Source: a virus. Taken from it: a DNA stretch of 25,367 bases. The translations under genes were made by a program, and so were the position numbers. Each line of letters starts with the position of its first letter. The stretch's first letter is position 1. Below, piece by piece: positions 1 to 8,300 of this stretch. The notes below the pieces were generated by a model. It did not search any database, was not told the origin of the DNA, and was given only the letters and a program-made list of their open reading frames with translations. The stretch spans positions 1 to 25,367 of IMG/VR virus record IMGVR_UViG_3300008450_000405; one strand, given 5' to 3'.

Positions 1-2
1 AA

Positions 3-203
3 TCAGGCTCAAATGCACGAGCCGGTACAATCATGGCTATCCAAGCAGGAACTACCGTTAATTTCACAGAAACTACCACAACGGATATTGGAAATACAAG
101 TGCAGTTTCGTTTATAGTAGTAGTTACAGGATCGAATTTTGCGTTAACAGGATCTTCAAGTACAGGATTATGGACAACAAAATGTATAATTAGAGGTATA
201 TAA
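3..203 (+). CDS. C-terminal end of a virion/tail-fibre-type protein (5' partial)
   Basis: An open frame enters from the left edge and stops with TAA, giving 66 residues. The peptide is rich in Thr, Ser, Val and Gly and contains AGTIMAIQAGTTVNFTETTT and a terminal SSTGLWTTKCIIRGI. Alternating polar and hydrophobic residues suggest a beta-rich carboxy-terminal domain of the kind found on phage fibre or structural proteins. It ends three bases before the next start codon, so it belongs to the same transcription unit. The family call rests on composition and context only. No enzymatic motif is visible. Confidence 0.6.
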   Translation, partial: SGSNARAGTIMAIQAGTTVNFTETTTTDIGNTSAVSFIVVVTGSNFALTGSSSTGLWTTKCIIRGI

Positions 204-206
204 CCC

Positions 207-1040
207 ATGGGGATACAAATTCGTGGAAAAACAATAATAGGTCCATCATATGATATAGATGCTCGAAACTTTTTAAATGTCACGAGTATTACTGATCCTA
301 CTATTACTTATGCTATAAATTATTTAGTAGTTAATGCTAAACGCATAGGTGTATGGTCTCTATTTCGTGCATTATACCCATTTGTTGGTGGCACTGCCAC
401 AACACATAAATGGAACCTAAAAGACCCACGCGATTCAAACTCAGCATATCGACTAGAATTCTTTGGAGGCTTAACACACTCAGCTACTGGCGTATTGCCT
501 AATGGTACTAACGGATATGCTAAAACATTTCTATCAACAGGAATATCTGTCTTCCCGCGCAGCACGGGAATATCAATGGGATATTATTCTAGAACTACCG
601 GTAGTCATGCAACTGGAGGAAATGTCATGGGGTCATTCAATGCTTCTGCCGCTTCATCTCGAATGTTAATACGATATATCGGCGCACCAAACACCAGTGT
701 TTTCGGACATAATTACAATGACGGAGTAAACCCAAACGCCCGTTATGCCTCAGATACAAATGGCTCGGGATTTTATATAGGAAATCGAAAAGCTTCCGAT
801 TCTGAATTATATATTAATGGTACACTTGTTGCCTCCAATACAGATGGAAACACAACATTGAATCCACCCACCGAACCAGCATATTTATTTGCGTATAACG
901 ATAAAGATGTTCAAGCACTTAATTTCACAAATAAAGAATGTGCATTAGCTCACATATCCGATGCATTAACTACAACGTTACCCGCAGAATGGACTACGAT
1001 TGTGCAAAATTTTCAAACTATATTAGGTAGACAAGTATGA
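207..1040 (+). CDS. lectin-like (concanavalin/LamG-type) phage structural protein
   Basis: This 277-residue protein probably sits on the virion surface and may contact host glycans. It has an amino-terminal helical part (about 1-65, including ITDPTITYAINYLVVNAKR), then a beta-rich body. The landmarks ALYPFVGGTATTHKWNLKDP (about 55-75), a conserved NGYAKTFL segment (about 102-109) and the closing IVQNFQTILGRQV recur in many phage structural proteins of jelly-roll, concanavalin-like type. ELYINGTLVASN (about 200-211) resembles a LamG beta-hairpin. The start is an ATG three bases after the previous stop, and no strong Shine-Dalgarno is seen, so translation is probably coupled. The stop overlaps the next gene (ATGA). 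The fold call is recognition of a familiar pattern. A binding target cannot be read from the sequence. Confidence 0.6.
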   Translation: MGIQIRGKTIIGPSYDIDARNFLNVTSITDPTITYAINYLVVNAKRIGVWSLFRALYPFVGGTATTHKWNLKDPRDSNSAYRLEFFGGLTHSATGVLPNGTNGYAKTFLSTGISVFPRSTGISMGYYSRTTGSHATGGNVMGSFNASAASSRMLIRYIGAPNTSVFGHNYNDGVNPNARYASDTNGSGFYIGNRKASDSELYINGTLVASNTDGNTTLNPPTEPAYLFAYNDKDVQALNFTNKECALAHISDALTTTLPAEWTTIVQNFQTILGRQV

Positions 1041-1249
1041 TGGTCATTTTATTAACCCTGGAACAAAAAGAAGAAATAACAGGTCACCAATATGCACCTG
1101 ATAGTTATTTTAATCCTATACAAGACATCAATGATAATTGGATAATCTCACAGGAAGAAGCCGATCAATGTTATGAAGAATACGGTTGGCTGAAGACACT
1201 TCCTTTAATTGAATATCAACCAAAACCATCTGATGATCCAATGATTTGA
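1037..1249 (+). CDS. small acidic phage protein, fibre-gene companion
   Basis: This 70-residue protein overlaps the preceding gene by four bases (ATGA), and a second in-frame ATG follows directly. It is acidic and aromatic, with TGHQYAPDSYFNPIQDINDN, then NWIISQEEADQCYEE and LPLIEYQPKP. Small proteins with the pattern YAPxSYFNPxQDxxxNWIIS commonly follow lectin-like virion proteins in phage genomes. A chaperone or small structural role is possible but not shown. There is no signal peptide or membrane segment. The gene ends just before a candidate promoter, so it probably closes its transcription unit. Confidence 0.55.
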   Translation: MMVILLTLEQKEEITGHQYAPDSYFNPIQDINDNWIISQEEADQCYEEYGWLKTLPLIEYQPKPSDDPMI

Positions 1250-1258
1250 TTTTATACC

Positions 1259-1267
1259 ATATTTATA
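1259..1267 (+). promoter_or_regulatory. candidate phage (late) promoter element ATATTTATA
   Basis: This is one of six exact copies of ATATTTATA in the window, each upstream of a gene start. It lies in the 49-base gap after position 1249, with 31 bases between the motif and the ATG at 1299, and probably drives the fibre genes beginning there. The core TATTTATA is the reverse complement of the T4 late promoter box TATAAATA. Its function is inferred from position and recurrence. Confidence 0.5.
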
Positions 1268-1298
1268 ACATATAACCAATCTCGGATAGTGAACAGAT

Positions 1299-2027
1299 AT
1301 GGCAAATGAATTCAAAATTAAAAATGGATTCCTCTCTACGGGGAATTCTGAAGTAACTGGATCTTTAACCGTAACCGCAGGTATAACCGGTAGTCTACAA
1401 GGCACATCCTCATTTGCTATATCATCTTCTAATGCAGCAACTGCATCATTTACCACTTCAGCTTCTTTCGCAACTACATCCACTTCGGCTTCGTATGCTT
1501 TAACAGCATCATTTGCTCTTAATGGTGGAGGCGGAGGCACAACCAACACAGGATCTCTGCTAGTTACTGCATCAATTGCCGGTAGCACCATAACATTTAC
1601 AAAAGGAGATGGATCTACTTTCCCAATTGTAGTTCCTGCAGGTTCCGGTAGTGGTACTGTTTCTGGTGGAGCATTATCCGGATCATTTGGTATAACAATA
1701 GATGGAGCAGGTTCAGTAATTACCCTCGGAAATAAAGGATATGCAACCATACCATATTCTGGCACAATAACCGGATGGACCATGATTGCAAATCAAACCG
1801 GAAATTGTGTGATTGATGTTTGGAAAGCAGCAGGAACTATTCCAACAGGAGCAGACACTATAACAGGCACAGAAAAACCAACATTATCTTCACAACAAAT
1901 TGCATCGGATTTATCTTTATCTTCATGGACAACTTCGGTAACGGCCGGAGATGTGTTTGCATTTTATGTGGATTCAGCCTCAACCATAACCAGAGTAAAC
2001 CTAAGCATTTACATAACAAAGCAGTAA
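1299..2027 (+). CDS. tail-fibre-like protein with Ala-Ser-Phe repeats
   Basis: The protein has 242 residues. Residues about 20-75 are a low-complexity run of short repeats of the form A-S-F/Y-A-x-x, for example TSASFATTSTSASYALTASF, followed by a Gly-rich hinge (NGGGGG). A beta-rich tail ends with VNLSIYITKQ. The carboxy-terminal domain (about 148-242, from GYATIPYSGTITGWTM to the end) matches a pattern often seen at the end of phage fibre or structural proteins. The repeats suggest a trimeric shaft, with the last domain as a knob. The gene follows a candidate promoter by 31 bases and ends two bases before the next ATG. The exact place in the virion is unknown. Confidence 0.6.
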   Translation: MANEFKIKNGFLSTGNSEVTGSLTVTAGITGSLQGTSSFAISSSNAATASFTTSASFATTSTSASYALTASFALNGGGGGTTNTGSLLVTASIAGSTITFTKGDGSTFPIVVPAGSGSGTVSGGALSGSFGITIDGAGSVITLGNKGYATIPYSGTITGWTMIANQTGNCVIDVWKAAGTIPTGADTITGTEKPTLSSQQIASDLSLSSWTTSVTAGDVFAFYVDSASTITRVNLSIYITKQ

Positions 2028-2028
2028 T

Positions 2029-5000
2029 ATGGCAAAAAACATAATAGAATTCTCAGCATATTCAGCCAACACCGCATCATATGCAAACTATACTTCTTCT
2101 AAAACTGTGTTAGGTCCTGACATACGACAATTTACCGGATCCGTAGCTAGTGAATATTGGATAGGACCAAACTCAACTCGTTTTCAAGATATCACACAAG
2201 ATACTGGATTGAATAACTGGGGAGATTTAGATGCTATAACATATAGCGGAAGCAAACAATGGGTATTTGTATTACGCGGCGGGGCTACTGGGTTAGCAAA
2301 TGCTGAGATTGCGGCTTATGAATTTGATAAAAACACATATGAATACACTTACAAAGGCCGAACCTCATTTACCCCAGCAAATAATTCTGCAGTTGTAAAC
2401 CAAGGAATCAAAGCTAATGTAGAATATTACTCATCTGGGTCTGTTACTGTTAATGGAACAGTGGTTACCGGTACCGGCACAGATTGGATAGCAAACCGTA
2501 TACCCGTAGGAGCGCGCATTGGATTTGGCTCTACAAGCTCAGCAGACATCACAACATGGTATCGCATAGCAAGTTATCCTAGCATGTCCAATAAAACAGG
2601 ATTTACTGGTGCTCCTCAAGCAATTGCTGTTGATTCTTCTGGTAGTTTATATGTAGGAGGCCCATTTACAGCATATTCTGGTTCTTCTCCAACACGTATT
2701 GTAAAACTTACCCCATCTGGCTCAATTGATACTTCTTTTAATTCTGGAGCTGGATTTAATGCAGCAGTTAACGTGATCCGATTTGATAGTTCTGGTAGTT
2801 TATGGGTAGGAGGAGATTTTACCTCATATTCTGGCTCAACCGTTAACCGTATCATCAAATTAAACCCTAACGGAACGCGTGATGCTTCTTTTGACACCGG
2901 ATCAGGTTTCGGTGGTGGTTCTGTAATTGATATTCAATTTGATTCCTCCGGAAGTTTATGGGTAGGTGGAGGATTCACAACGTATAAAGGAGTCTCTACT
3001 CCATATATAGCCAAAATATTACCTGATGGTACTCGAGACACAACATTTGTAACTTCATCAGCAAACGCACCAAACACTTCAGTATATACAGTTGCAGTAG
3101 ATAATGCAGATAACGTGTATATCGGGGGTAACTTTACTCAAGTAGGAACAGTAGCCAATAACTCACGTTATATTGCTAAACTACTTAAAACTGGTCCTAT
3201 AGATTCTACATTCGTGGTTGGTCCCGCTGGTTCTAGTAATGCATTTAACGGGCCCGTTTATGCTTTACATTATAAATCTGTATCAAACAGCATAGTTGTA
3301 GGAGGGGCCTTCGGTCAATGGAAAGGAGTAAATAACGTATCATTAACCGAATTATCTGCCGTAGGTGATGTAATAATTACTGGACCAACCGCAACACCTA
3401 GTGTTCAAACATTCACCCCAGATTCATCAGGGAGTTTATATGTAAACTTTGGAATTAATGTACAAAAAGTTAGTTTAAGTACCTTACGAGCAACTAATTC
3501 AACCACCCAGCCTACTTTTAATCCCAACATAACATACGGTAACCTCAACTCTTTTGTATACCGCCCAGCATTAAGTCCTTCACAAAATAGATTATATATA
3601 GGAAGCCCTAATACCACCATCGATGCCGGCCTAGTATCAGTAGACACAACATATGGTGATCATGATCTTAATTTTCATACCACCCCAGATTATGCTTCAC
3701 AAGTTATAACTTTGAATACCTCTGCTGGAACTTTATCTCCAGGCACACCATATGTTATTGAAAATTTACAAATAACACTTAATAAAGCGAGTCAGCAAAC
3801 TAGTTTGATTCAAGGTATAGCATGGGATGATTTTACTGTAGCTGGTACCTCGATAGCATTACCCACAGCTGATTATGCTGCATTGAACAAAGGAATTTAC
3901 CAAATCTTAGATTACGGATATTTAGGCACTACCGAAAATGACAGCTATTTTAACACAGCAGTAACCTTAGGAACCACAGCTAACGATACTCGAATTATTC
4001 CCAAACAATCCGATGATACACAATACGTGTATGTTCGAAATACTACAAACCGTATAACAAGATACAACATAAAAAATTCTAAACTTAGAATTCATGGCCA
4101 TGCAGCCACAGCTGGTTTAATCACCTTTTCCACAGCAGATCAAGTCTTAATTACTGGAAATACTGGTGTTTCCGGATTCGGTACAGGTAAAGCTACTATA
4201 GCTACAATGCAGAGTGGAGATGCCTCCGGTAGTTTATCATATTATGGTGATTATAGTACTGGAGTTATTCAAATTGATTTAGATTCTATTCAAAATCAAA
4301 TTGTTCCTACCTACACACAAATGGCAGAAGTACCTCCAGGGTCTACTAACACTATTCCTTCTGCAGGTAACACAGGACGTGTATTTTATATGTCTACAAT
4401 TGATAAATTGATCATTTTAAATTCATCGGCCACTGCAAAAAGTTTTATTACAGATTACCGTGTAGATCTACAACAACCAACCTTATCAGGTACAGTGTAT
4501 GGTAGAGATACATTCAATCAATTATCCATTGATAATTCATATAATTTAGCATTCTTAGGAAACTTTGGACAATTGCAAGGCAACACAGCAAATATAAATG
4601 CTCCACGTTATCCTGATACACAAGGTACTGGGTTTTATGGAACTGTTGAAAACGGTGTTTTCCATTTATGTAGACCCTTAGCAACAGCACAAAACAACAT
4701 ATATGCTGTACCTTTAGGATGCGAAGCAGAATTTGTAGATTTCTCTAAAAATGCATTATATTCACCTAAATATACCCTAACAAACGTAGTTGCTATAAGC
4801 GGTCTATATGCAAATACTTTAAAACAATACGGTGCAGACCCATTTATTTTACCTCCAGAACCTATCTTTATATACTACCGAACAACAGGTATAGATGATG
4901 ATTCAGGTGAATGGAAAAAATACACCACAGTTGATGATTTAAATGCAGATATAGTATGTGAGGGAGTTTTAGAAAACCTAGAAATACAATTCCGCATTTC

Positions 5001-5385
5001 ATATCAAGTAGCAGGTAATACGTGCTTACCAAACCGAGTATATGGATTTACTTTGGTGTATGAGGATGATAGAACAGATTCACATTATGTCCCTTCTGTT
5101 GCAAAATCTGATTTAACAAATCGCATATTTGCATGGCAACAAACGGAATCATGGTATGGAAACATACCTGAATTAAAAATACGTTTATATAACGCAGCAA
5201 ACAACAAGATCATATACTATGATACAACTGCAACAAATGCATCTGGTACATGGCAATACTCAACAGATGGTACTACTTGGTTGACGTGGAATGCAACGGC
5301 TGATGCAGTTGGAAATTACATTAGATATGTTGCTGATTTTATTCCTTCTGGAATCAAACTTCGTGTTGGATTAAACAAGATATAA
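2029..5385 (+). CDS. large fibre/structural protein with seven delta-60 (beta-propeller) repeats
   Basis: This 1118-residue protein has an amino-terminal part (1-136), then a module starting about 137 (GSVTVNGTVVTGTGTDW) and including IGFGSTSSADIT (about 164-175). Seven units of about 52 residues follow (about 199-559), of the form FDSSGSLWVGGxFTxYxG, a spacer, IxKLxPxGTRDxSF. That pattern is the delta-60 repeat family, expected to fold as beta-propeller blades. The amino-terminal region, the IGFGSTSSADIT module and the carboxy-terminal 200 residues (from about 940, FIYYRTTGIDDDSGEW) are shared with the next gene, so the two are paralogues and this one carries an extra propeller. A receptor-binding or fibre role is inferred from the neighbourhood. 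The gene starts two bases after the preceding stop. Confidence 0.7.
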   Translation: MAKNIIEFSAYSANTASYANYTSSKTVLGPDIRQFTGSVASEYWIGPNSTRFQDITQDTGLNNWGDLDAITYSGSKQWVFVLRGGATGLANAEIAAYEFDKNTYEYTYKGRTSFTPANNSAVVNQGIKANVEYYSSGSVTVNGTVVTGTGTDWIANRIPVGARIGFGSTSSADITTWYRIASYPSMSNKTGFTGAPQAIAVDSSGSLYVGGPFTAYSGSSPTRIVKLTPSGSIDTSFNSGAGFNAAVNVIRFDSSGSLWVGGDFTSYSGSTVNRIIKLNPNGTRDASFDTGSGFGGGSVIDIQFDSSGSLWVGGGFTTYKGVSTPYIAKILPDGTRDTTFVTSSANAPNTSVYTVAVDNADNVYIGGNFTQVGTVANNSRYIAKLLKTGPIDSTFVVGPAGSSNAFNGPVYALHYKSVSNSIVVGGAFGQWKGVNNVSLTELSAVGDVIITGPTATPSVQTFTPDSSGSLYVNFGINVQKVSLSTLRATNSTTQPTFNPNITYGNLNSFVYRPALSPSQNRLYIGSPNTTIDAGLVSVDTTYGDHDLNFHTTPDYASQVITLNTSAGTLSPGTPYVIENLQITLNKASQQTSLIQGIAWDDFTVAGTSIALPTADYAALNKGIYQILDYGYLGTTENDSYFNTAVTLGTTANDTRIIPKQSDDTQYVYVRNTTNRITRYNIKNSKLRIHGHAATAGLITFSTADQVLITGNTGVSGFGTGKATIATMQSGDASGSLSYYGDYSTGVIQIDLDSIQNQIVPTYTQMAEVPPGSTNTIPSAGNTGRVFYMSTIDKLIILNSSATAKSFITDYRVDLQQPTLSGTVYGRDTFNQLSIDNSYNLAFLGNFGQLQGNTANINAPRYPDTQGTGFYGTVENGVFHLCRPLATAQNNIYAVPLGCEAEFVDFSKNALYSPKYTLTNVVAISGLYANTLKQYGADPFILPPEPIFIYYRTTGIDDDSGEWKKYTTVDDLNADIVCEGVLENLEIQFRISYQVAGNTCLPNRVYGFTLVYEDDRTDSHYVPSVAKSDLTNRIFAWQQTESWYGNIPELKIRLYNAANNKIIYYDTTATNASGTWQYSTDGTTWLTWNATADAVGNYIRYVADFIPSGIKLRVGLNKI
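2623..3706 (+). repeat. seven delta-60-type repeats within a coding region
   Basis: Units begin near 2623, 2779, 2932, 3091, 3265, 3409 and 3565, at about 144-174 base spacing. The first three are closest to each other (VDSSGSLYVGG, FDSSGSLWVGG, FDSSGSLWVGG) and the last three are the most diverged. Seven units fit a closed seven-bladed propeller. Boundaries were read by eye from the translation. Confidence 0.7.
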
Positions 5386-5387
5386 TT

Positions 5388-7544
5388 ATGGCCCTGAACC
5401 ACATAACATATGAATTCAACACAGATGCAGTAACGTACCCTACTACATATGATTCAACCAAGTTAAACTTAGGTTGGTTGATGACAAGTTCGGTAGATAC
5501 TGAAGGTAAACAGTATGTCTCACCATTTGAACCTAGCTTTATGCGTGGGTATGAAGTAACAGCAGTTGCCCCATTTAATTACTCATTGTATTTCACTTCA
5601 ATGGGGTTTTTAAAATATGATGATGATACCATTTGGGGATTTGCTGCTTATGGGGTAGACTCGTCAGCAGTAAAACGAATATTTTTCTTTATTTATAAAA
5701 AATCCACAAACCAAATTGTTAATGTATATAATAGCATTAATACTTCCCCCAACCCAACAACATCCCATCAAATTTATGGTATACAGCCTACAATGGATCT
5801 TCACACCACAGGATCGGTAACGGTAACGGGTACTCAAGTAACAGGTTCTGGAACAACATGGTTAACGGATGGAGCATGCGTAGGAAATCGAATTGGATTT
5901 GGCTCCACAAGCTCAGCTGATATTACATCCTGGTATGAAATATCCTCCATTATTAGCAATACCTCCCTTGTTATCAAACGAGGAGTTGGAACAGATGGTC
6001 CTCCTCAAAATCTAAATTTAACTGGGTCTGTCCCATATGTAATTGAGGATTTTAGAATATCATATGTTAATTATGCTGGGACAGCTACAGCTGCTCGTGG
6101 GATAATCCTTGTTAAAGGCCTACGCCCTGAAATATTCACACTTTCCCCTCCAACCATACCCGCAGCAACAACAGTGGATAATTTGAGAGCATGTTATAGG
6201 TTAGTAGATAACGCTACAGCCAATGCTACTTTCATCCCAGTTACATCAGTTTTAGAACCTAAAGTATCTTTAACTGAACAATATCTCTATACTTTATCTA
6301 GACCCGCTGCTGCTACCATAAGTTTACAAAAATTCAATATACGAGCCACTTTAAGCAGCAGTTTAACAGCAGGCCGAGCAAGTGGATCTTTTGTATTTTC
6401 TACAGGCGCACAAGCTCATGGAGGTACAAATATGAATGCTTCAGATGTAATGGCTAAAGATAATTCGGGAAATTACTATGCATCACATTACACTCGAATA
6501 TCCAGAATTCCAACAGGTAGTATAGTATCGGGTTCCACAACATTTATTGCAAATCATATGGTAGAAAACCCTACGGGCGGTACTGGTTCGTTTGCTTTAA
6601 GTTCCCAATTAGCTGATATATGTTATATGCCTCAGATTGATAGACTGTATATTTCACATTTACAAGGTACTATTAGAAATTACATTAGCAGATTTATATC
6701 TGGGAGTCAATTTGAAACACAAGTACATGCAAATGATCAAATTCAACAATCTACATATCTGGTAAATGAATTTGAAACCTTAACACCACATTTTGATGAT
6801 GCTCAGCTTGTTCCATACTATTGTGATGGTGTAACATTTTTAGTAAGAAATGCAGCAAGTAGTAACAACAACATAATATATGCTTTACCATTAGAGGCAG
6901 ATGCACAATTCGAGTCCACATCTAGTGCATGCATAATCACCCCAGAATTATTTACTACGTCCGCGTCTGCGTATACGGGAATATATGTTGATTCAACAGA
7001 TTATTTTAACACCAATCGATTTGCTCTTCCTAGACAACCCTATTACTTGTATTACCGAACTTCCGGAATCACAGACAACAGCGGATCGTGGACATATCTA
7101 ACACCTAGCAGTTCCATGCCTGCTGCTTCTGGTAGCATACAATTCAAGTTAACATTTTCAACTTTAGGTTATTATAGTATGCCGGCTCGTGTGCATGGTA
7201 TAACTATAACATATAGTAGCTCACTTCCACAACAAGCAGTAGCTAATTATGATATGATCCCACAAGAAACAAATATAGCAAGCCAGATATTTGCGTGGAG
7301 ACAATCATCAGTATTTAACACAACACCATCGAACTTAAATCTAAACATATACAGTGGATCCGCAGTTATTTTAACAGATACTGTAACTGGCTCACTTTCA
7401 GGTTCATGGGAATATTCAACAAATGCTGGAAACACTTGGTCATCTTTAACAACTCCTATAAATTCGGTAGGTAGTTATATTCGATATACTGCTACTCCTA
7501 CACTACCTTCTGGATCTATACTTAAAACGGTATTATACCTATGA
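5388..7544 (+). CDS. large fibre/structural protein, paralogue without propeller
   Basis: The protein has 718 residues. GSVTVTGTQVTGSGTTWLTD (about 142-161) and IGFGSTSSADITSWYEI (from residue 169) match the upstream 1118-residue protein closely. Here the module runs on to SVPYVIEDFRISYV without a propeller insertion. The carboxy-terminal region (from about 545, YYLYYRTSGITDNSGSW, through IFAWRQSS to the end) also matches the carboxy-terminus of its neighbour, including SGSWEYSTNAGNTWSSL against SGTWQYSTDGTTWLTW. Tandem duplication followed by domain gain or loss is the simplest explanation. A virion-surface role is inferred. The stop overlaps the next start (ATGA). Confidence 0.65.
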   Translation: MALNHITYEFNTDAVTYPTTYDSTKLNLGWLMTSSVDTEGKQYVSPFEPSFMRGYEVTAVAPFNYSLYFTSMGFLKYDDDTIWGFAAYGVDSSAVKRIFFFIYKKSTNQIVNVYNSINTSPNPTTSHQIYGIQPTMDLHTTGSVTVTGTQVTGSGTTWLTDGACVGNRIGFGSTSSADITSWYEISSIISNTSLVIKRGVGTDGPPQNLNLTGSVPYVIEDFRISYVNYAGTATAARGIILVKGLRPEIFTLSPPTIPAATTVDNLRACYRLVDNATANATFIPVTSVLEPKVSLTEQYLYTLSRPAAATISLQKFNIRATLSSSLTAGRASGSFVFSTGAQAHGGTNMNASDVMAKDNSGNYYASHYTRISRIPTGSIVSGSTTFIANHMVENPTGGTGSFALSSQLADICYMPQIDRLYISHLQGTIRNYISRFISGSQFETQVHANDQIQQSTYLVNEFETLTPHFDDAQLVPYYCDGVTFLVRNAASSNNNIIYALPLEADAQFESTSSACIITPELFTTSASAYTGIYVDSTDYFNTNRFALPRQPYYLYYRTSGITDNSGSWTYLTPSSSMPAASGSIQFKLTFSTLGYYSMPARVHGITITYSSSLPQQAVANYDMIPQETNIASQIFAWRQSSVFNTTPSNLNLNIYSGSAVILTDTVTGSLSGSWEYSTNAGNTWSSLTTPINSVGSYIRYTATPTLPSGSILKTVLYL

Positions 7545-7708
7545 TACAAGATATAACATATCAAAGCCCATTTTTATATTTTGAGGCACCGCAATCAGGT
7601 TCTGCAGTAGCAGTATTAGCATATAGCTATGATGGAGTCAATTTTGATGCTACTACTACAAATGTTAGTGGAAGTGCTGGGGAAACGAGTGTAATTTTCA
7701 TACATTAA
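7541..7708 (+). CDS. small beta-rich phage protein (55 aa)
   Basis: ATG at 7541 overlaps the preceding TGA, and the frame runs 55 codons to TAA. The peptide starts MIQDITYQSPFLYFEAPQSG and contains LAYSYDGVNFD and GSAGETSVIFIH. The tight overlap and the resemblance to the YSYDGxNF/YSTDGxTW strands in the two large upstream proteins support a real gene, perhaps a detached carboxy-terminal fibre domain or a small accessory protein. No function is recognised. Confidence 0.5.
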   Translation: MIQDITYQSPFLYFEAPQSGSAVAVLAYSYDGVNFDATTTNVSGSAGETSVIFIH

Positions 7709-7720
7709 TGGATTAGTATT

Positions 7721-7924
7721 ATGGATTTAATTTATCTAGAAAAAGGAGAAACATTACATAACGAGACAAACAAAGTAGTTTGTGAAACCGGGGAATATGA
7801 ACCTAATCAGCTGGTTAATATTGGAGAATTAAATAACCCATTATATCCACCAGATTTTCCCTTATACATGTATCCAGCAGTTTACATAAAATATGGATCA
7901 TACGATGTTCCTGAAAATATTTAA
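7721..7924 (+). CDS. small hypothetical protein (67 aa)
   Basis: A 67-residue acidic peptide follows the 55-residue gene by 12 bases: MDLIYLEKGETLHNETNKVV, then CETGEYEPNQ and LYPPDFPLYMYPAVYIKYG. It is rich in Tyr and Pro, without signal peptide or transmembrane segment. No clear Shine-Dalgarno precedes it. It is kept because it fills the space between genes on the coding strand with a plausible composition. The function is unknown. Confidence 0.4.
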   Translation: MDLIYLEKGETLHNETNKVVCETGEYEPNQLVNIGELNNPLYPPDFPLYMYPAVYIKYGSYDVPENI

Positions 7925-7982
7925 ACTGATATTTGGTTTTGTTACATATTTTAGTTATTTTAATATTAAAGGAAAGTTACAT

Positions 7983-8252
7983 ATGACAAGAAAATTAGAC
8001 AAAGAACATGTAGATGCAATACGAGCTCTGCAGCAACGGTTTACACAAAATGCATCACAACTAGGAAACATCGTAATTGAACTAAAACTTCTAGAACAAC
8101 AACAAGCCACATTAACAGAAAATCAAAATGCATTGTTATCAGAATTTTCGGCATTGCGAGAAGATGAATTAAAACTTATCGAAACACTTAAAGCTCGTTA
8201 TGGTGATGGTGAAATAAATATCGAAGATGGAACATTTACTCCTGCCGGTTAG
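7983..8252 (+). CDS. small coiled-coil protein (89 aa)
   Basis: I chose ATG at 7983 because AAAGGAAAG (7968-7976) stands six bases before it. The longer frame from 7893 would add a hydrophobic stretch overlapping the previous gene and has no ribosome site. The 89 residues are almost entirely helical, with heptad-like Leu, Ile and Ala spacing and many Gln and Glu (IVIELKLLEQQQATLTENQN), which suggests a coiled coil. The end, GEINIEDGTFTPAG, is extended. The stop is TAG, one of only two in the window, with TAA in frame three codons later. The gene sits just before the sheath gene. A small virion or assembly role is possible, but nothing identifies it. Confidence 0.6.
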   Translation: MTRKLDKEHVDAIRALQQRFTQNASQLGNIVIELKLLEQQQATLTENQNALLSEFSALREDELKLIETLKARYGDGEINIEDGTFTPAG

Positions 8253-8300
8253 TCCCTAAACTAACATATATATTATTAAATAAATCATAGGAGTAATTTA

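Noticed and set aside
320-565. Minus-strand open frames such as those at 320-565, 1205-1783 and 23288-23854
   Set aside because: They lie opposite well-supported + strand genes, and their translations look like antisense of those genes without recognisable motifs. No minus-strand promoter or ribosome site was evident.
1820-2044. A 74-codon + strand frame overlapping the end of the repeat-rich fibre gene
   Set aside because: The peptide is rich in Asn, Arg, His and Phe in a way typical of a wrong-frame reading, and it covers a conserved carboxy-terminal fibre domain in the real frame.
7893-8252. Longer start for the small coiled-coil gene, adding a hydrophobic amino-terminal segment
   Set aside because: No ribosome site precedes 7893 and it overlaps the preceding gene, while 7983 has AAAGGAAAG at good spacing.
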